Source of the DNA: Adineta ricciae
Taxonomy: Eukaryota; Rotifera; Eurotatoria; Adinetida; Adinetidae
Length of the DNA stretch: 64,000 nt
NCBI GenBank assembly: GCA_905250025.1
Contig: CAJNOJ010000088.1
Span: forward strand, 1-64,000
Reading direction: 5' to 3'
Part shown: in pieces, positions 1 to 11,365 of the stretch
How the letters are laid out: each line of letters begins with the position of its first letter
Numbering within the stretch: the stretch's first letter is position 1
The notes under the pieces: generated by a model
Databases searched by the model: none
What the model saw: only the letters and a program-made list of their open reading frames with translations
Told to the model about the DNA's origin: nothing
Made by a program: the position numbers and the translations under genes

Positions 1-1285
1 TAACGAGTCTAACAACAGCACTAATGGTGACCATATGCGTTATCGTTTCAATAATTATGGCAAAGAAACATTCAGATCTATTGGTTACTGTAGCAAGACG
101 GAGAACAACAACAACTGCTACAACCATGTCCCCGAAAGGTCTAAACATCCGTTCTTTCTGCGCACACCTATTGTACACTTACACCCTAGTACGACAAAGG
201 ATCAGATTCCTCCCCGTAGAGTTCCGTTGAGAAGAGTAATTCTTTGAATGAGCATTATTCGACGGTGTGAAATGTGTTTAGTATGGACAACAGCAGCAGA
301 GCTAAACATCAATCGGGAGCGGCATACTGCAACTGTATTGCAGAATGGAAAGGTATTGATCACCGGTGGATACAATGACAAAGGAGTTCTTCGTGACTGT
401 GAACTGTATGATCCATCAAAAAATCTATGGGAACTCGCTACAGGCATGTCTGTCGCAAGGGAAGATCACACCGCATCTTTGTTACGTAATAGTTTAGTCC
501 TAGTGACTGGCGGCGAAAATTCTGATGGAGAGGTTTCGACTGCTGAACTGTACAACGCATCAGCGAATACGTGGATAAACACACGAAGCATGGCCCAGGA
601 ACGATCGAAGCACACAGCCACTGTACTACAAAGTGGAAAAGTGCTCGTTGCAGGTGGCCGCAACGATGAAGGAATGCCTCACGATACTGCAAAACTATAC
701 GATCCTCAGACAGGTGTTTGGACAGCTACTCAAAACATGAACTGCAGTCGTGCATATAATCAAGCATCGTTGCTAACAAATGGAAAAGTACTAATCACCG
801 GTGGATTGGATTTTTGCTCCATAGGTATATTCTCAAAGACGAGTGAGTTGTATGATCCGAGAGCAGATGCATGGATCAGAACAAATGACATGAAAATTGA
901 TCGCTATGGTCATACAGCAACTGTGCTCCAAGATGGAAGAGTGCTGGTAACTGGTGGACGTGGTCTAGTCGGAGAGATGTGGAACTCGGCTGAATTGTTC
1001 AACTCATTGACGAATATATGGACCACAACACGCAGTATGAACACCCCACGCTGTACTCATTCAGCAACTTTGTTACCAAACGGAAAAGTATTAGTCGTTG
1101 GAGGACACCCCGATCACTCTTTAGGCAGTGCTGAGGTGTACGATCCATCGACCGGCGCTTGGACAGCCACCGGTGACATGAAATATCATCGCTCTTATCA
1201 TACAGCATCTTTACTGACTAGTGGAAGAGTCTTGGTTGTTGGCGGATCTTTTGGTCCTCGTGCTGAGATCACAGAAGTATACTAG
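1..1285 (+). CDS. Kelch-repeat protein with N-terminal membrane anchor (5' partial)
   Basis: The frame is open from the window edge. It encodes a hydrophobic anchor around the ATG at 24 (MVTICVIVSIIMA), then a Thr-rich linker. A GT..AG intron at 139-281 (phase 1) joins this frame exactly to the long frame starting WTTAAELN at 284. The rest is about seven kelch blades, each with an HTATVL-type strand, NGKVL(I/V)TGG and a (S/A)ELYDP..W motif, ending with TAG at 1283-1285. Kelch repeats fold into a beta-propeller used for protein or glycan binding. The anchor suggests a type II membrane or secreted propeller with no enzymatic residues visible. The first exon or exons lie outside the window. The alternative is a galactose-oxidase-like central domain without its catalytic parts. 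The kelch assignment is secure; the intron is inferred from frame and splice motifs. Confidence 0.85.
139..281 (+). other. Predicted intron of the kelch gene
   Basis: It starts GTCTAA after CCGAAAG and ends TGTTTAG before TATGGACAAC. Removing it restores one open frame between the anchor exon and the kelch exon. At 143 nt it is longer than the 47-67 nt introns elsewhere in the window. Confidence 0.55.
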
Positions 1286-3065
1286 TGCGATGTCACTAGA
1301 AGAAGTGTTCTCGTGAATAATTCATATGAACGAAATGAGAAGTTCTATTTCTAAATAAAAATTCGCGAAATATGATGAAAGTGGTTCGTTTTTTAGTTAA
1401 TGTTAGAAAAATGCAATTCTTCAATCAGAAACTTGGAATTCAGAAATTTCAATCTCCTTCACTTCTACTCTCTCTCGTACTCGTACTCCTACTTTCTACT
1501 GTAAACATTGACCTCGAATACAGCATCGAAACTCCAGAAATGACCTCTGTTAATCCGATAGTGTGACAAATGAAGTATAAATGAGCATGCGTAGATACTC
1601 CAAGACACAAAATCAATGAGAAGATCAGCTTTGTCAAAGAAATCGCAGATGTCTGTAAATAAACTTATGTGGAAGTATTTCATTCGAATTGAGCAGTTAT
1701 CCTATTCAAAAATTTCCCTCAGGGAACTCGATTGATCATTCACGATAATAGAACGTTCTGTATAAACAAAGATGCAATTCTGGGATGGACGATATTCTCA
1801 TTTTGATCTTATTGATTATTGTTTTTCATAGCTTTCGAAAATATCAAATAAAAATTGAATTTTTCCCTTTTCTGAAAGAAAGGGTTATACAGCGTTTAAA
1901 TGCTGTGTTAAAAAGCTTAAAGTTTGTCCGTCTGTCTGTCCTATTCAATCAGAAATCAGCATCTCTAAAATCAATGAAATTGGTCGATAGTGTTAGAAAA
2001 TGATTACCAGTAGAGTAATCGAGGTCGGGAAGCTTGAGCCTGAGGTTAGTTTCTCGACATTCCAATCAGCTCATTAGCTAATTAAGTAATGAAAATTTTC
2101 TTCGTTGCTGCGTAAGGGTTGACCAAAGCGTAGTCGGGACCGAGGATCACGAATCCGAGGTTAGTGTTGACTAATTAATTATTAGTTTTTCATTAACTAG
2201 CCACAACTTATTAACATTCATTGTCAGAGTAGACCGAAGGATTTCTGACGTCGGGCAATTCGAATTTGAGGGCGAATTTCGTTTTATTCGCTGAGCCTGG
2301 GCTTGTTCCTGCCTCTTTACAAAGGAGATATTTTTGTTTCTCTGTTCTAAAATCTTTTGTAGTAGATGGTGAGCTGAACGCTATTCACGGACGTCATGTG
2401 TACAAAGATAGTAGCTCAAGAACTTACACGAAAAGATCTAATGCATTGCACATATTGATGTTTCTAATTGATGAAGTCCGAAAAAGTGATGTGAGCTTAG
2501 TATCGTCTTTGCTTTGTAGGCTACATACATCATGTCTTTTTATGGAAATTTAGTAGAAGTAGTTCAAAAAGTGATATACCCGTCGGTGGAATTCCATCTT
2601 AGTAATTACAGACGCGTGGACTGTAGAAACAGTATTCTGAGCACATGCAGCACTATGAAAGATGTTCGCTTCAAAGCAAATCATACAATAAGAATTTCTT
2701 ATCTAGTTTCTTTGGGTAGTCGAATGAATGGAAGATCATGACTGTAGAAGCGACAATAAAAGAAAACCCAATCGTTCAGTTTGAAAGTCGATCGAAGGCG
2801 AAAGGAATAACAGAGACAGCATGGCAACGGCTAGCCATGAGTGGCCGACCGGAGGGAGGTCGAAGAACGACTAGGCGTTTAAATGCTAGATTAGTCCTAA
2901 AATGTACGCTTAGAATAGCCTTGCCAGGCTTCCGATAGTTTTGAAAGGGATTTGACGAATGGATATTCCTCAATGAAAATATTCGACAAGGTATCATTTT
3001 GTTGACAGGAGAGAAAAGAATCGGTTTGTCGCTGGAAGACACAGGCGAATGTTCAAACTTTTCAA
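1286..3065. other. Gene-poor stretch up to the first assembly gap
   Basis: No convincing gene is visible; the open frames are short and low in complexity. A degenerate repeated phrase occurs: a GAG(G/A)TC..GA..CCGAGGTTAGT-like unit near 2018-2050, again near 2130-2165, and a weaker third copy near 2240-2275. Short inverted AT-rich stretches (around 2070-2100 and 2165-2205) flank the second unit. This may be debris of an old repeat, but no element family can be named. Confidence 0.4.
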
Positions 3066-3066
3066 N
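3066..3066. other. Assembly gap (single n)
   Basis: An ambiguous base sits inside an apparent reading frame. The sequence to its right is the first exon of a secreted-protein gene whose continuation is absent on the left, so this is a contig junction and not one unread base. Confidence 0.7.
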
Positions 3067-3228
3067 CGTTTGATTTGAATTTATCATTAAACATAAACAT
3101 TGATCACATGAACCATAAATAAGAATAGATGAAAAATTCGGTACATTTAAATAAACATTTTGTATAAAACCGACTTGAATAGTTTGAATACAATTGAAAA
3201 GTAATAGAAGAATCAATGGAATGATCAT
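3067..3228 (-). pseudogene. Truncated 5' exon of a secreted propeller-family protein
   Basis: Starting at 3228 the minus strand encodes a signal peptide (MIIPLILLLLFNCIQT) and then a short region containing CDQCLC. The same signal peptide / CDQCLC layout opens the 391-residue protein at 13242 and its copy at 25647, so this is a third, diverged family member. It is cut at the ambiguous base at 3066, and the frame beyond the gap does not resemble the family. It is probably an intact gene truncated by assembly rather than by mutation. Confidence 0.5.
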
Positions 3229-4317
3229 TATGATGAAGGGTGAGAGTCGATTTCACACACATTTGTTCTTTCTAACTTCTTTTTATTCGACAGATTTAAT
3301 ATTCAGAAGAAGACAAAGGATCATCGAGAAAGTAATTAAAGTATACGTTTACGTAACGTGTGTAAAGAATTAAAACAAATGAAATGTTCATGGACGTCAA
3401 AAGAGACCTATCTATTTGATCGGGAAACTCAGGTTTCATTAAATAAACGAAGAACGAGTTTTATTTTTCAATGAAAAATATGCCGTTTACTTCATCAAAG
3501 AAAATGTTCTTCTGTTCAGAAACAAAGGTCGTTTCAGAGAAGAGTGAAGATAACGGAGTAACTATTGATTTTTCTGCTGCCAATTCGATCAGATCCACCC
3601 TAAAACCAAACACAACAAGGATATAAAACAAATAACCCATTCAAGATGAGTGACAACTGTAATAGCCGCTGGTTGTTTACGAACGGAGAAACATTTTTCG
3701 CTAAGAACCAGATAAACTTGTGATAATGACATGCTTCTAAGATTATTCATCGATGATAATATAACAAATACGAAACATACTTAAGTAGAGAAGTATATGT
3801 AAAAAGAAAGATCAATTGTATCACGTCCTATTGGAATATTTGTTGATGAAAGTCAAAATATTTTCATTTCAATTCATCGGAAATTTGACAAAAATACACT
3901 TGAAAAATCTTTCTAATTGATTCAAATATTCTTCTCAGGAAAAGAAAAGTTTGGGCGATAGTTTATATCAAACCCAATAGAATAACAGCCAAAAATGGCA
4001 GAAATGTCTATTACACCGTCCAAAAACTATCAACTGTTCTTCGAGTTTTCAATACGTTTCTTTTTGTTATGATAAAACTTCGTTTCCATTCGAATTCATC
4101 AAGGATGTCTCTAGTTATTAACAAAAGAGCATGACTTTCGCTTATTCGAGTAATTATGCAGGACGAGTAACATGATAAAAATTTAACTTTTCTCAACGAA
4201 AAAAAATTCTCTGTAAACACGTCACGTTGTTGATTTTATTGACTTTGACTCGAAACTTATCTTTTTATCTCGAACACTTTAAACAAGTATTTAACAAAAC
4301 ATCTTGTTTCATTTATA
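3229..4317. other. Intergenic region, no gene seen
   Basis: AT-rich sequence between a minus-strand first exon and the plus-strand B-box gene. It would hold both promoters if the genes are divergent. I saw no long frame, repeat or RNA gene. Confidence 0.4.
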
Positions 4318-6176
4318 GTGGCAATGGCAAATGACAGAAAACGATGTTTCGTTTGTAACAAAGACAAAATAATTTATCCTTGTCGAGGTTGTTCACAGGA
4401 ATTCTGTTTTGACGATTTAACAAAACATCTGCAGAATTTAAATGAAGATTTCAACACGATTATCAATGATTATGATCAATTTAGGGATCAAATCAATCAA
4501 AAACAACCCGTTTCTTCCTCAATGAAACAAATTGATCAATGGGAAAAGAAATCGATCGAATTAATTCAACAAACAGCTCAACGATATCGAAATATTTTAA
4601 TCGAAAAAGGAGGAGAAAATTTCGATAAATTAAAAAGAAAATTTGATGAAATAACAGAAAAAATGAAAAAAGTTCAAAAAGAAAATGAATATAATGAATT
4701 TGATTTGAATTATTTCAAAGATCAATTAATGAAAATGAAAAGACAATCGGAAGATCAACTGGGAATGAATTTAAATGGAAATTCACAAATATTTATCGAA
4801 AAACTTTCAAAAACAGTTATTCAAAGTATGTAAACGATTTCAAATGATTAGATGAGTTTATTTTGAGAGAATTCGTGAGAAATTTGTTGTTTTTCAGATT
4901 TGATCAATTTGACATTGAATTGAATTTTGATGAGACGATGAAGGATGACGAGAAAAATTGAGTTTTTAGACAAAGAGAAAATTAACGAAGAAAAGTTTCA
5001 CTTTTATTTCATCGAAACGCAAATTGTTGAAATCGAGTGAATTTCACGATCTTTATTAAACGAAATCATCAAATTGTTTCTCATTTTAATTAAATCAACA
5101 AATGAATATCTTTTCCTTTCTCTTTGAATTCATTTTTATGTGAATATTCTTTTCAACAATTAAACTCAAATCAATTTTGATTAGGAAAAGACCTTTCAGA
5201 TATTTCATTGCAAAAGTCTTTGTATGAAAAACTGTTAATTTTAATGAAATTAGAATTCGTTTTTCTTTGTTTAGAATTCATTTTGAGGAAATGGAAACAA
5301 AATGGATCGACAATTTATGGAGGACATGGAGAAGGAAACAATTTAAATCAACTTTCATATCCTAGTGGAATATTTATCGACAAAGATCGAAATATTTTCA
5401 TTGCGGATTGGGGTAATGATCGAATTGTTCGATGGAAAAGAAATGAAAATCGAGGAATAACTGTGGCTGGTGGAAACGGAAAAGGAAACAGTTTGAATCA
5501 ATTGAATTGGCCAACGGATGTGATTTTTGATGAACGAAATAATTCGATCGTCATCGCTGATTTCGGAAATCGAAGAGTAATTCGATGGTTTTTTAACACA
5601 AATCAGTCGGAGATTCTCATTCGCAATATCGATTGTTGTCAGTTAACAATGGATAAATTTGGATTTGTTTATGTTTCTGATTATGAAAAACATGAAGTGA
5701 GACGATGGAAAATAGGAGAAACGGGTAAAGAAACATTAGTTGCTGGTGGAAATGGAAAAGGAGATCAACTCGATCAGTTCAACGGTCCAAGTTTTCTGTT
5801 TGTCGATGACGAACAATCTCTTTATGTTTCAGATCGGGGAAACCATCGTGTGATGAAATGGAGAAAAGATGCACAGGAAGGAATTGTTGTTGTTGGTGGA
5901 AATGGAAACGGAAAGAATCTGAATCAATTGAATGATCCTCAAGGAATCATTGTTGATCATGAGGGTCGAATTTATGCTGCAGATCACGCAAATCATCGAA
6001 TAATGCGATGGTGTGAAGGAGACGAAGAAGGTGAAATAATTGTTGGTGGAAATGGACAAGGAGATGAGTCTAATCAATTATCTTATCCCCACGGTTTATC
6101 ATTTGATGGTGAAGGAAATCTTTATGTTGTTGATCGTGGAAGTGATCGAATTCAACGCTTTGAGTTGATCATTTGA
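4318..6176 (+). CDS. B-box / coiled-coil / NHL-repeat protein
   Basis: The first exon starts at the ATG at 4318 or 4324. It encodes a B-box-like zinc finger (CFVCNK..YPCRGCSQEFC..DL.KHL) and a charged coiled coil to about residue 169. The second part (about 5280-6176) has NHL blades with repeated GGNGKG..LNQL...P.G(I/V)..D and (A/S)D.GNHR(V/I)(M/V)RW motifs, ending at a TGA. A TRIM-like order with NHL but no RING suggests protein or RNA binding rather than ubiquitin transfer. Splicing between 4825 and about 5280 is not fully resolved: one in-frame option is an intron at 4826-5199, but the residues right after it look unlike the family. A copy of the last blades lies at 18743-19061. Confidence 0.8.
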
Positions 6177-7228
6177 AAGAAGAAACATTTTATTTTAAAT
6201 CTCAAAATCGAAATAAAATGCGTTTCGAAATGATTGATTAATTTTCAACATTTAAATCTTTTAGTTTTTTTTTCGATAATTTTCTGAGAAAGAGAAGATT
6301 TCTTTCAAATCAATTTTATTTTACTTTGTGACAATAAAGATCAACAGAATTTGAAGGTTTCATTCTCAATATACGTAGTTTCTATTGACTGACCGATGTC
6401 CAAACCAGGGCTGCCATCCGTACTCCACTTGGACTATTTGCTTTCGCAAAAGAATAAAAACATATTTGGTGAACATTGATAAACTTATTGGCTGTAAATG
6501 ACATCTTTATTTTTGTATAGTAATAGTAAAGATAGGAAGAATCGATTACATTGGTCATGGACACCTTCACACCCTCGATGGCAACCGAAGCAATTGCTTC
6601 AGAATTAAATATAAGTTTGAACAACAAGATGAAATGTGACGATTTTTATCCTTTCGTACAATCTCAACCAGAATTAATTAAATCTGCTAAAATTGAGCAG
6701 AAATAGAGTTATGTAAATAGAGAAAATTTACTTCAAGTACTTAAATTTTTATTGGTTTTTGAACAGATGTATGTTGAAAGATAAAATATGTTTGTGAACT
6801 ATTTCTCGTGAAATAAATGTTAGAATTTTCATAACATTTTTAAAGAATAGAAGGAATTGGGAACAACATTTGTATACTAAAACTACTATACAAAATCGAT
6901 TTATGACGGACACTATACTTAGTGTTCATTGAAAAAATCGTGTACCCTACGGACGTACCCCTTTCAGAACATTATTGTACCTCAGATGCATCCCTTTTTG
7001 AACCTGAACAGATGGTAGCACTGCTGACTCGCATTTTTTGGTGTGCTTTATTTAATCTATCACGTGTTCGCTTCCGACTCAAACTAGATGTGATTGAGAA
7101 AATAAATTGACATATATATCTTTACATAAAACGTCATGGTTAAAAATTATAAGTATTGTTATAGGTCTATATACCGCCTTTTGCCCATATTGTTACATTC
7201 ATTCTATGAAAACAATAAAAAATGCGTA
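6177..7228. other. Intergenic region with copy-specific segment
   Basis: The first ~200 bases match the second copy. From about 6380 to 7015 the sequence has no counterpart at 19538-19900, which holds different DNA, and the copies re-align at the phrase TAGCACTGC. The copy-specific part is framed by imperfect inverted ends (CAGGGCTGCCATC at 6406-6418, GATGGTAGCACTG at 7011-7023). The 8 bases outside the two ends do not match, so there is no clean target duplication. Confidence 0.45.
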
Positions 7229-7987
7229 TTAAAAATAAAAAGACAGGACAAATATCGAAGTGATTAGTAGCAGAAAAACAGAAGCCATCTCCTTAGTTCC
7301 TGCAGCAATTCGTCGACCACTAGAATCAGTTAAACCATGTTCAGCAAGTATTCTTTTGACTTCGGACAATGTTGTGTCGCCATTGCATAAATTACGATTG
7401 CAAGTAATATCGAAAGATGTATACGTTTCGCTGTCATAAACCATTACCACAGGTATACTGAGATATTTACAGCCTCGTGATCTCGCTCTGTGATCTCGCG
7501 GATTATAATCCACGTTACAGACTTCGCGTGGTGCACATAAAACGATGGCATTTTTCATATTGTAACATTGGATAGAGTTGCTTGTAGAAGAATTCTCGAT
7601 CAGTGGTGCCAGTTGGGCATGGAGACGAGAAATGTCGTAGTACTGGGAGGTCATTGTAGTAATTCTATTTTGAATATACGAAAGAGCACAATTGGTATTC
7701 TCTGAGCATGCGTACCGAATATCATAGGATAGAGTCGGCTGCATAGTAATGTAGATGAAATCTCGCGAATTGGAATTATACTCATGAGTAACTTCGTACG
7801 TCTTAGAATGATAAAAAAACTCCACATTGACGGAACATTTCGATGCAGAAACACGTTGCTGGCATTCCTTGTTATCAGCGACGAGTGGTGTATTAAACCT
7901 ATACTTACCGAGTGAACAGTTCGTCAAACATTGTAAAGCGTCGCTGTTACCTGCCAGTAGAAACAAAACTGTAAGAAATACGAGCAT
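7229..7987 (-). CDS. Ly6/uPAR-like GPI-anchored secreted protein
   Basis: The start is placed at 7987 because the signal peptide MLVFLTVLFLLAGNSDA begins there; the upstream in-frame Met codons precede no sorting signal. The ~252-residue protein has about ten cysteines. It ends its folded part with a CNRNLCNGD motif resembling the C-terminal CN..LCN signature of Ly6/uPAR three-finger domains. A hydrophobic tail (FLLLITSIFVLSFYF) follows, as expected for GPI attachment. It probably sits at the outer cell surface; the ligand is unknown. The copy at 20118-20876 differs at roughly 13 residues and keeps all cysteines I checked, which suggests constraint. The family call rests on the last motif and topology only. 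Confidence 0.6.
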   Translation of the reverse strand: MLVFLTVLFLLAGNSDALQCLTNCSLGKYRFNTPLVADNKECQQRVSASKCSVNVEFFYHSKTYEVTHEYNSNSRDFIYITMQPTLSYDIRYACSENTNCALSYIQNRITTMTSQYYDISRLHAQLAPLIENSSTSNSIQCYNMKNAIVLCAPREVCNVDYNPRDHRARSRGCKYLSIPVVMVYDSETYTSFDITCNRNLCNGDTTLSEVKRILAEHGLTDSSGRRIAAGTKEMASVFLLLITSIFVLSFYF

Positions 7988-8919
7988 TATGAATTTACGT
8001 TCTGAGAGAAGAAAAGCTTGTCGTTTTATAAGAAGCATATCGATAAGCCCACGAGAGTGACTCACGAGAAATATTATGATATCGCTTAAGCTGATGTCAA
8101 TAGTGTGCACAAGCATGCTCTCATTTCTTTGTTAGCTGTTCTGTTTTGAAAGTTGTATTTACAGAAAATAAGCGGTGTCAAATACCATCGACTGTGCACA
8201 TTTTATTAGAATAAGAAAGAAAAAAAGACGGACAGTATTTGCCGTCATCGTTTTCGGTGATTCCTGCGTTTAAAAAGATACAATGTAGGTGATTTGAAAA
8301 CGTGATAACAACAGAGCAAAAGACAGAATAAAACGTGTTACTGCTATAAAAGTAGTATATGCTAGTTCTCAGTCCACTATTCTTTCGTTTATATAGAATG
8401 CGTGCTACACCGATACAATATAAATGTTGGTTTTTCTCAGTGAAGCGGATAAATTACGGGCTAAACATCAGCTCACAAAGCGATCTCTCAAAGCCGAGAT
8501 AGAAAATACTATCATAACTGACGCACTAGCTGATCTAAAGATTTATCGTGATAGGATTAGTCAAACATTTTCTTGCCAAATCAAAAGCGATTTTGAATGC
8601 GTAGTGTGGGGCACAGATATTTATACCAATGGATTACATCTTTACACTGTTGCGGCACATGCCGGGATCGTTGAACTATCAGAGCACCACTGGTAATGGT
8701 ATCACATCTTTGTCATATAAATAACAATATCTCTTTCGATGAACAAAATTTCACTTGTATACAGATGGTCTTTCAATGAAAGAAATAAATGTGTCGTTAT
8801 TTCACAATATTTGAAAATCCATGTGCAATGATGATTAGAAAACAGTACATGACATCTCAATGCAGTGGAGCACGTCGAAATCGATAACATCAAAATCATA
8901 ATTGATTGCGTCTTTTTCG
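7988..8919. other. Intergenic region with a presence/absence segment and 90-codon frame
   Basis: Bases about 8245-8756 are missing from the second copy, which runs directly from GTATTTGCC to TGTATACAGAT near 21135. The extra segment contains a plus-strand frame at 8424-8696. Its product is hydrophilic and soluble-looking, with no signal peptide or motif I recognise. It may be the remains of a gene deleted from the other copy; nothing shows that it is expressed. Confidence 0.45.
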
Positions 8920-9204
8920 TCATATAAAATAATAATTACGAATATGTTTTCTTGCATTTCGAAGAAAATCGCCTAACTTGCACTTACATGGCTTCCTATC
9001 AATACCCACTTGATTACTTCGGCAGCTATGTGGATAATACAATGACAGGTATAGATCTAATCGAAGAATATTAAGCTGTATATTATATTTAGGTCCATTG
9101 CTGTACGACGGGAGAAAAGACGGAATAACGAAGGATTCTATATCGCCATGGGTGCCGAAATTTGTCAAAACTATCATTGGGAAAATCTTTGATAAAACTA
9201 ACAT
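8920..9204 (-). pseudogene. Glycosyltransferase-like N-terminal fragment
   Basis: The first residues read MIVLTNFGTHGDIESFV, resembling the N-terminal strand and glycine loop (..GT.GD...F) of GT28/UGT-type enzymes such as sterol glucosyltransferases. Only ~94 residues are open, against more than 400 for the family, and no downstream domain is found. A copy at 21298-21582 keeps the frame but has clustered amino-acid changes. Both look like an ancestral fragment rather than a working enzyme. A short secreted orphan is the alternative. Confidence 0.3.
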
Positions 9205-9255
9205 TCACTTTTGTTGACAAATTTATTATTTAAAGTAAAGCTTAAAAGTAATGAT

Positions 9256-11064
9256 CTAGATTTTCTTTGAATTGCTGAGCACTTTTATTCGTTTCCTGCT
9301 GTGATCTGATTCACTCGATGGGGAAATCCGCTTTCCCAACCATACGACCACGGCTTTACGATCATATATACATGCTGTATTAACGCTATTCTTGTCAAAC
9401 CATTTGACGATTGCGGATAGCAATGTGTCCTTATTGACCCGCAATTCGATGATTGACAGGTTTTGACATGTTTGCCAAACCATATCAATTTGGCCAATTT
9501 GATCGATTGGGATTTGTAAATATTTGACGTGAGATGGAATAATTGCGAGAACCTCTTCTATCGTAAGAAATGGTTTGTTTAAGTAGAAATCGCTGTGAAT
9601 CAACAGCGAAGTAAGATTTGGTAGATCTGTAAGGAAACGTTTAATATCTGCTAGTAAATGGTTAGTTATTTTATGCGAATAGCTATTCGAAATTTTCACG
9701 TGCATCAATCGAGAAAGATCGATGAACTCCGAAAGTGAATTTAGCGAAACATTAGACTCATCGTCAGAGAACTCCAACTCAATATCAGTAACATTACGAA
9801 ATAATGGACGATCGATCAATAAGCTCTAAAACGATATTCGTTAGAAAAATGTTTAACTGAAAGATTTACAAGAATCTACTTGTTTTTGTAAATTGCGCAT
9901 TGTTGTTCTATCTACAGTCAAAGCCATTGATCGGATACTATGCATTGTGAGCATATCACGACTTGAAGTAATTAGTGGTTTTGTTGCAAGTGTTGATTTA
10001 CAGTCATCCATATGAGATATACAAATTGGAATCGAATAGACACAAATAGAAATATATGTCTCATATTGACACAGGCACTGGCAAGCAACGAACCATTTTT
10101 TGTATTCTGCCCAGAAAGGCGATTTGAATAGGTTAAGTGTATTTTTCAAATCTTGTGATATAGATTCTCTCGATCTTGCTTCGCGAAAATAGAATTGAAA
10201 CTTTTCTAAATGTGGTAGATTGATTTGAATAAATTCTTCCCATCGCTTTCCATTTAGCATACGTCTTCCGCCGATTAGTTTCAGATACACGAGAGCTGGA
10301 GTGAGTGCAAGGAATGATTCCAAGTCCTTGATATCCACCGATAAGTCAGTAAATGTTAACGATTTCAGTTGCGAAAACGATCTAAAACGTGCATGATTCA
10401 CAGTTCCGAATGGAACATCGGTAATATTTAGGGAACACAAATACGGAGAACATTGCACCAATTGGCAAAGAGCATCGATACGCATGCGATCTTCGAACAT
10501 AATTAGGGCAGCAGTATCACCAACTGACAACACGCCGTCTGATCTCATGGCTGTTAAAGATGCTTTAAATTCTAGATGCGTAAGTGATGTTTGTAAGACA
10601 GTTAATGCAGGCGGTACGTTAGTTACCTCTGCACAGTTTTTACTAGATTTTCGCAAACGGCAGGAAAGGTAAACTAGTATTTTGAGATCGATGGATTCTA
10701 AAATCGAATTAAGTTGTTGTTCAGAGATATCAAGAAGTTTCAATGAGTGAAGTCGAGATGCTTGTGAAAGATTAAGAAATGATATAAGCACATTGATTTG
10801 ATTTAAGCGATGATGATCGTTGGAAAGTGTTAGTGAATAAATATTTTCAGGAGGAACGCATCGACATAGCTGTTGATAATCAGATTTGGAAGTGAAGCTC
10901 AAATTCAACGCGTAGCGATTATAAGAATGGACAACCGACCGAAAAAATCGTGATAGTAATCGAATCGAGAGGGAAATTGTCTGAGCATCGAGATTATCAA
11001 AGATAATGTGAAGAATCTCCACGGGTAATGCGTCAATTGACGGAGTTAGACGATTCGATATCAT
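9256..11064 (-). CDS. F-box / leucine-rich repeat protein (first copy)
   Basis: Exon 1 (11064 to 9880, 395 codons) begins with an F-box (LPVEILHIIFDNLDAQTI..S.R..SRFFRSVV). Exon 2 (9825 to 9256) carries the C-terminal leucine-rich region. A 54-nt GT..AG intron (9826-9879) in phase 0 joins KQ to SLLIDRPLF and gives a 584-residue protein. F-box proteins recruit substrates to SCF ubiquitin ligases through Skp1, with the LRR part as substrate reader. The protein lacks regular 24-residue LRR spacing, as in other diverged members of this window (53407-55177, 57172-58972). The copy at 21634-23442 has the same exon lengths to the base. Confidence 0.8.
9826..9879 (-). other. 54-nt intron in the F-box/LRR gene
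   Basis: GT..AG ends, phase 0. The same length and position occur in the second copy (22204-22257). It removes an in-frame stop and joins two frames that align with the copy. Confidence 0.75.
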
Positions 11065-11365
11065 AATAACTGTGAATGATCGTGCCTATTCTAACTTTTC
11101 CCCAACATATGCTGGAGGTCAAACTCGAAATGTATCACAAATCAGAAAAATTCAGATCAGATGTCGCCATACACGTCCCATTTTACTATTATAAATTTTG
11201 GAGCGGTCGTCAGAGAGACGACCAATGATTACTAATACTCTTTCATTGTGCAATACCGCTGCTGTGTGAGCTCTTCGTATGATTCATACTGCTACTAATA
11301 GATCGTTCTAAACGGAAAGTACAACGAACCTTTATTTTTAAACATAAATCGAGACGAAAAAAAAG
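11065..11365. other. Intergenic region between two minus-strand genes
   Basis: About 300 bases upstream of the F-box gene and downstream of the FAD oxidoreductase. It is conserved with the second copy and holds no gene or repeat that I can see. Confidence 0.4.

Noticed and set aside
2010..2275. Degenerate repeated phrase as a satellite or regulatory array
   Set aside because: Only two to three poor copies with variable spacing; not enough to define a repeat unit.
2776..3228. 150-codon frame crossing the n at 3066 as one protein
   Set aside because: The right part matches a secreted-protein first exon and the left part matches nothing of the family; the n is a contig join.
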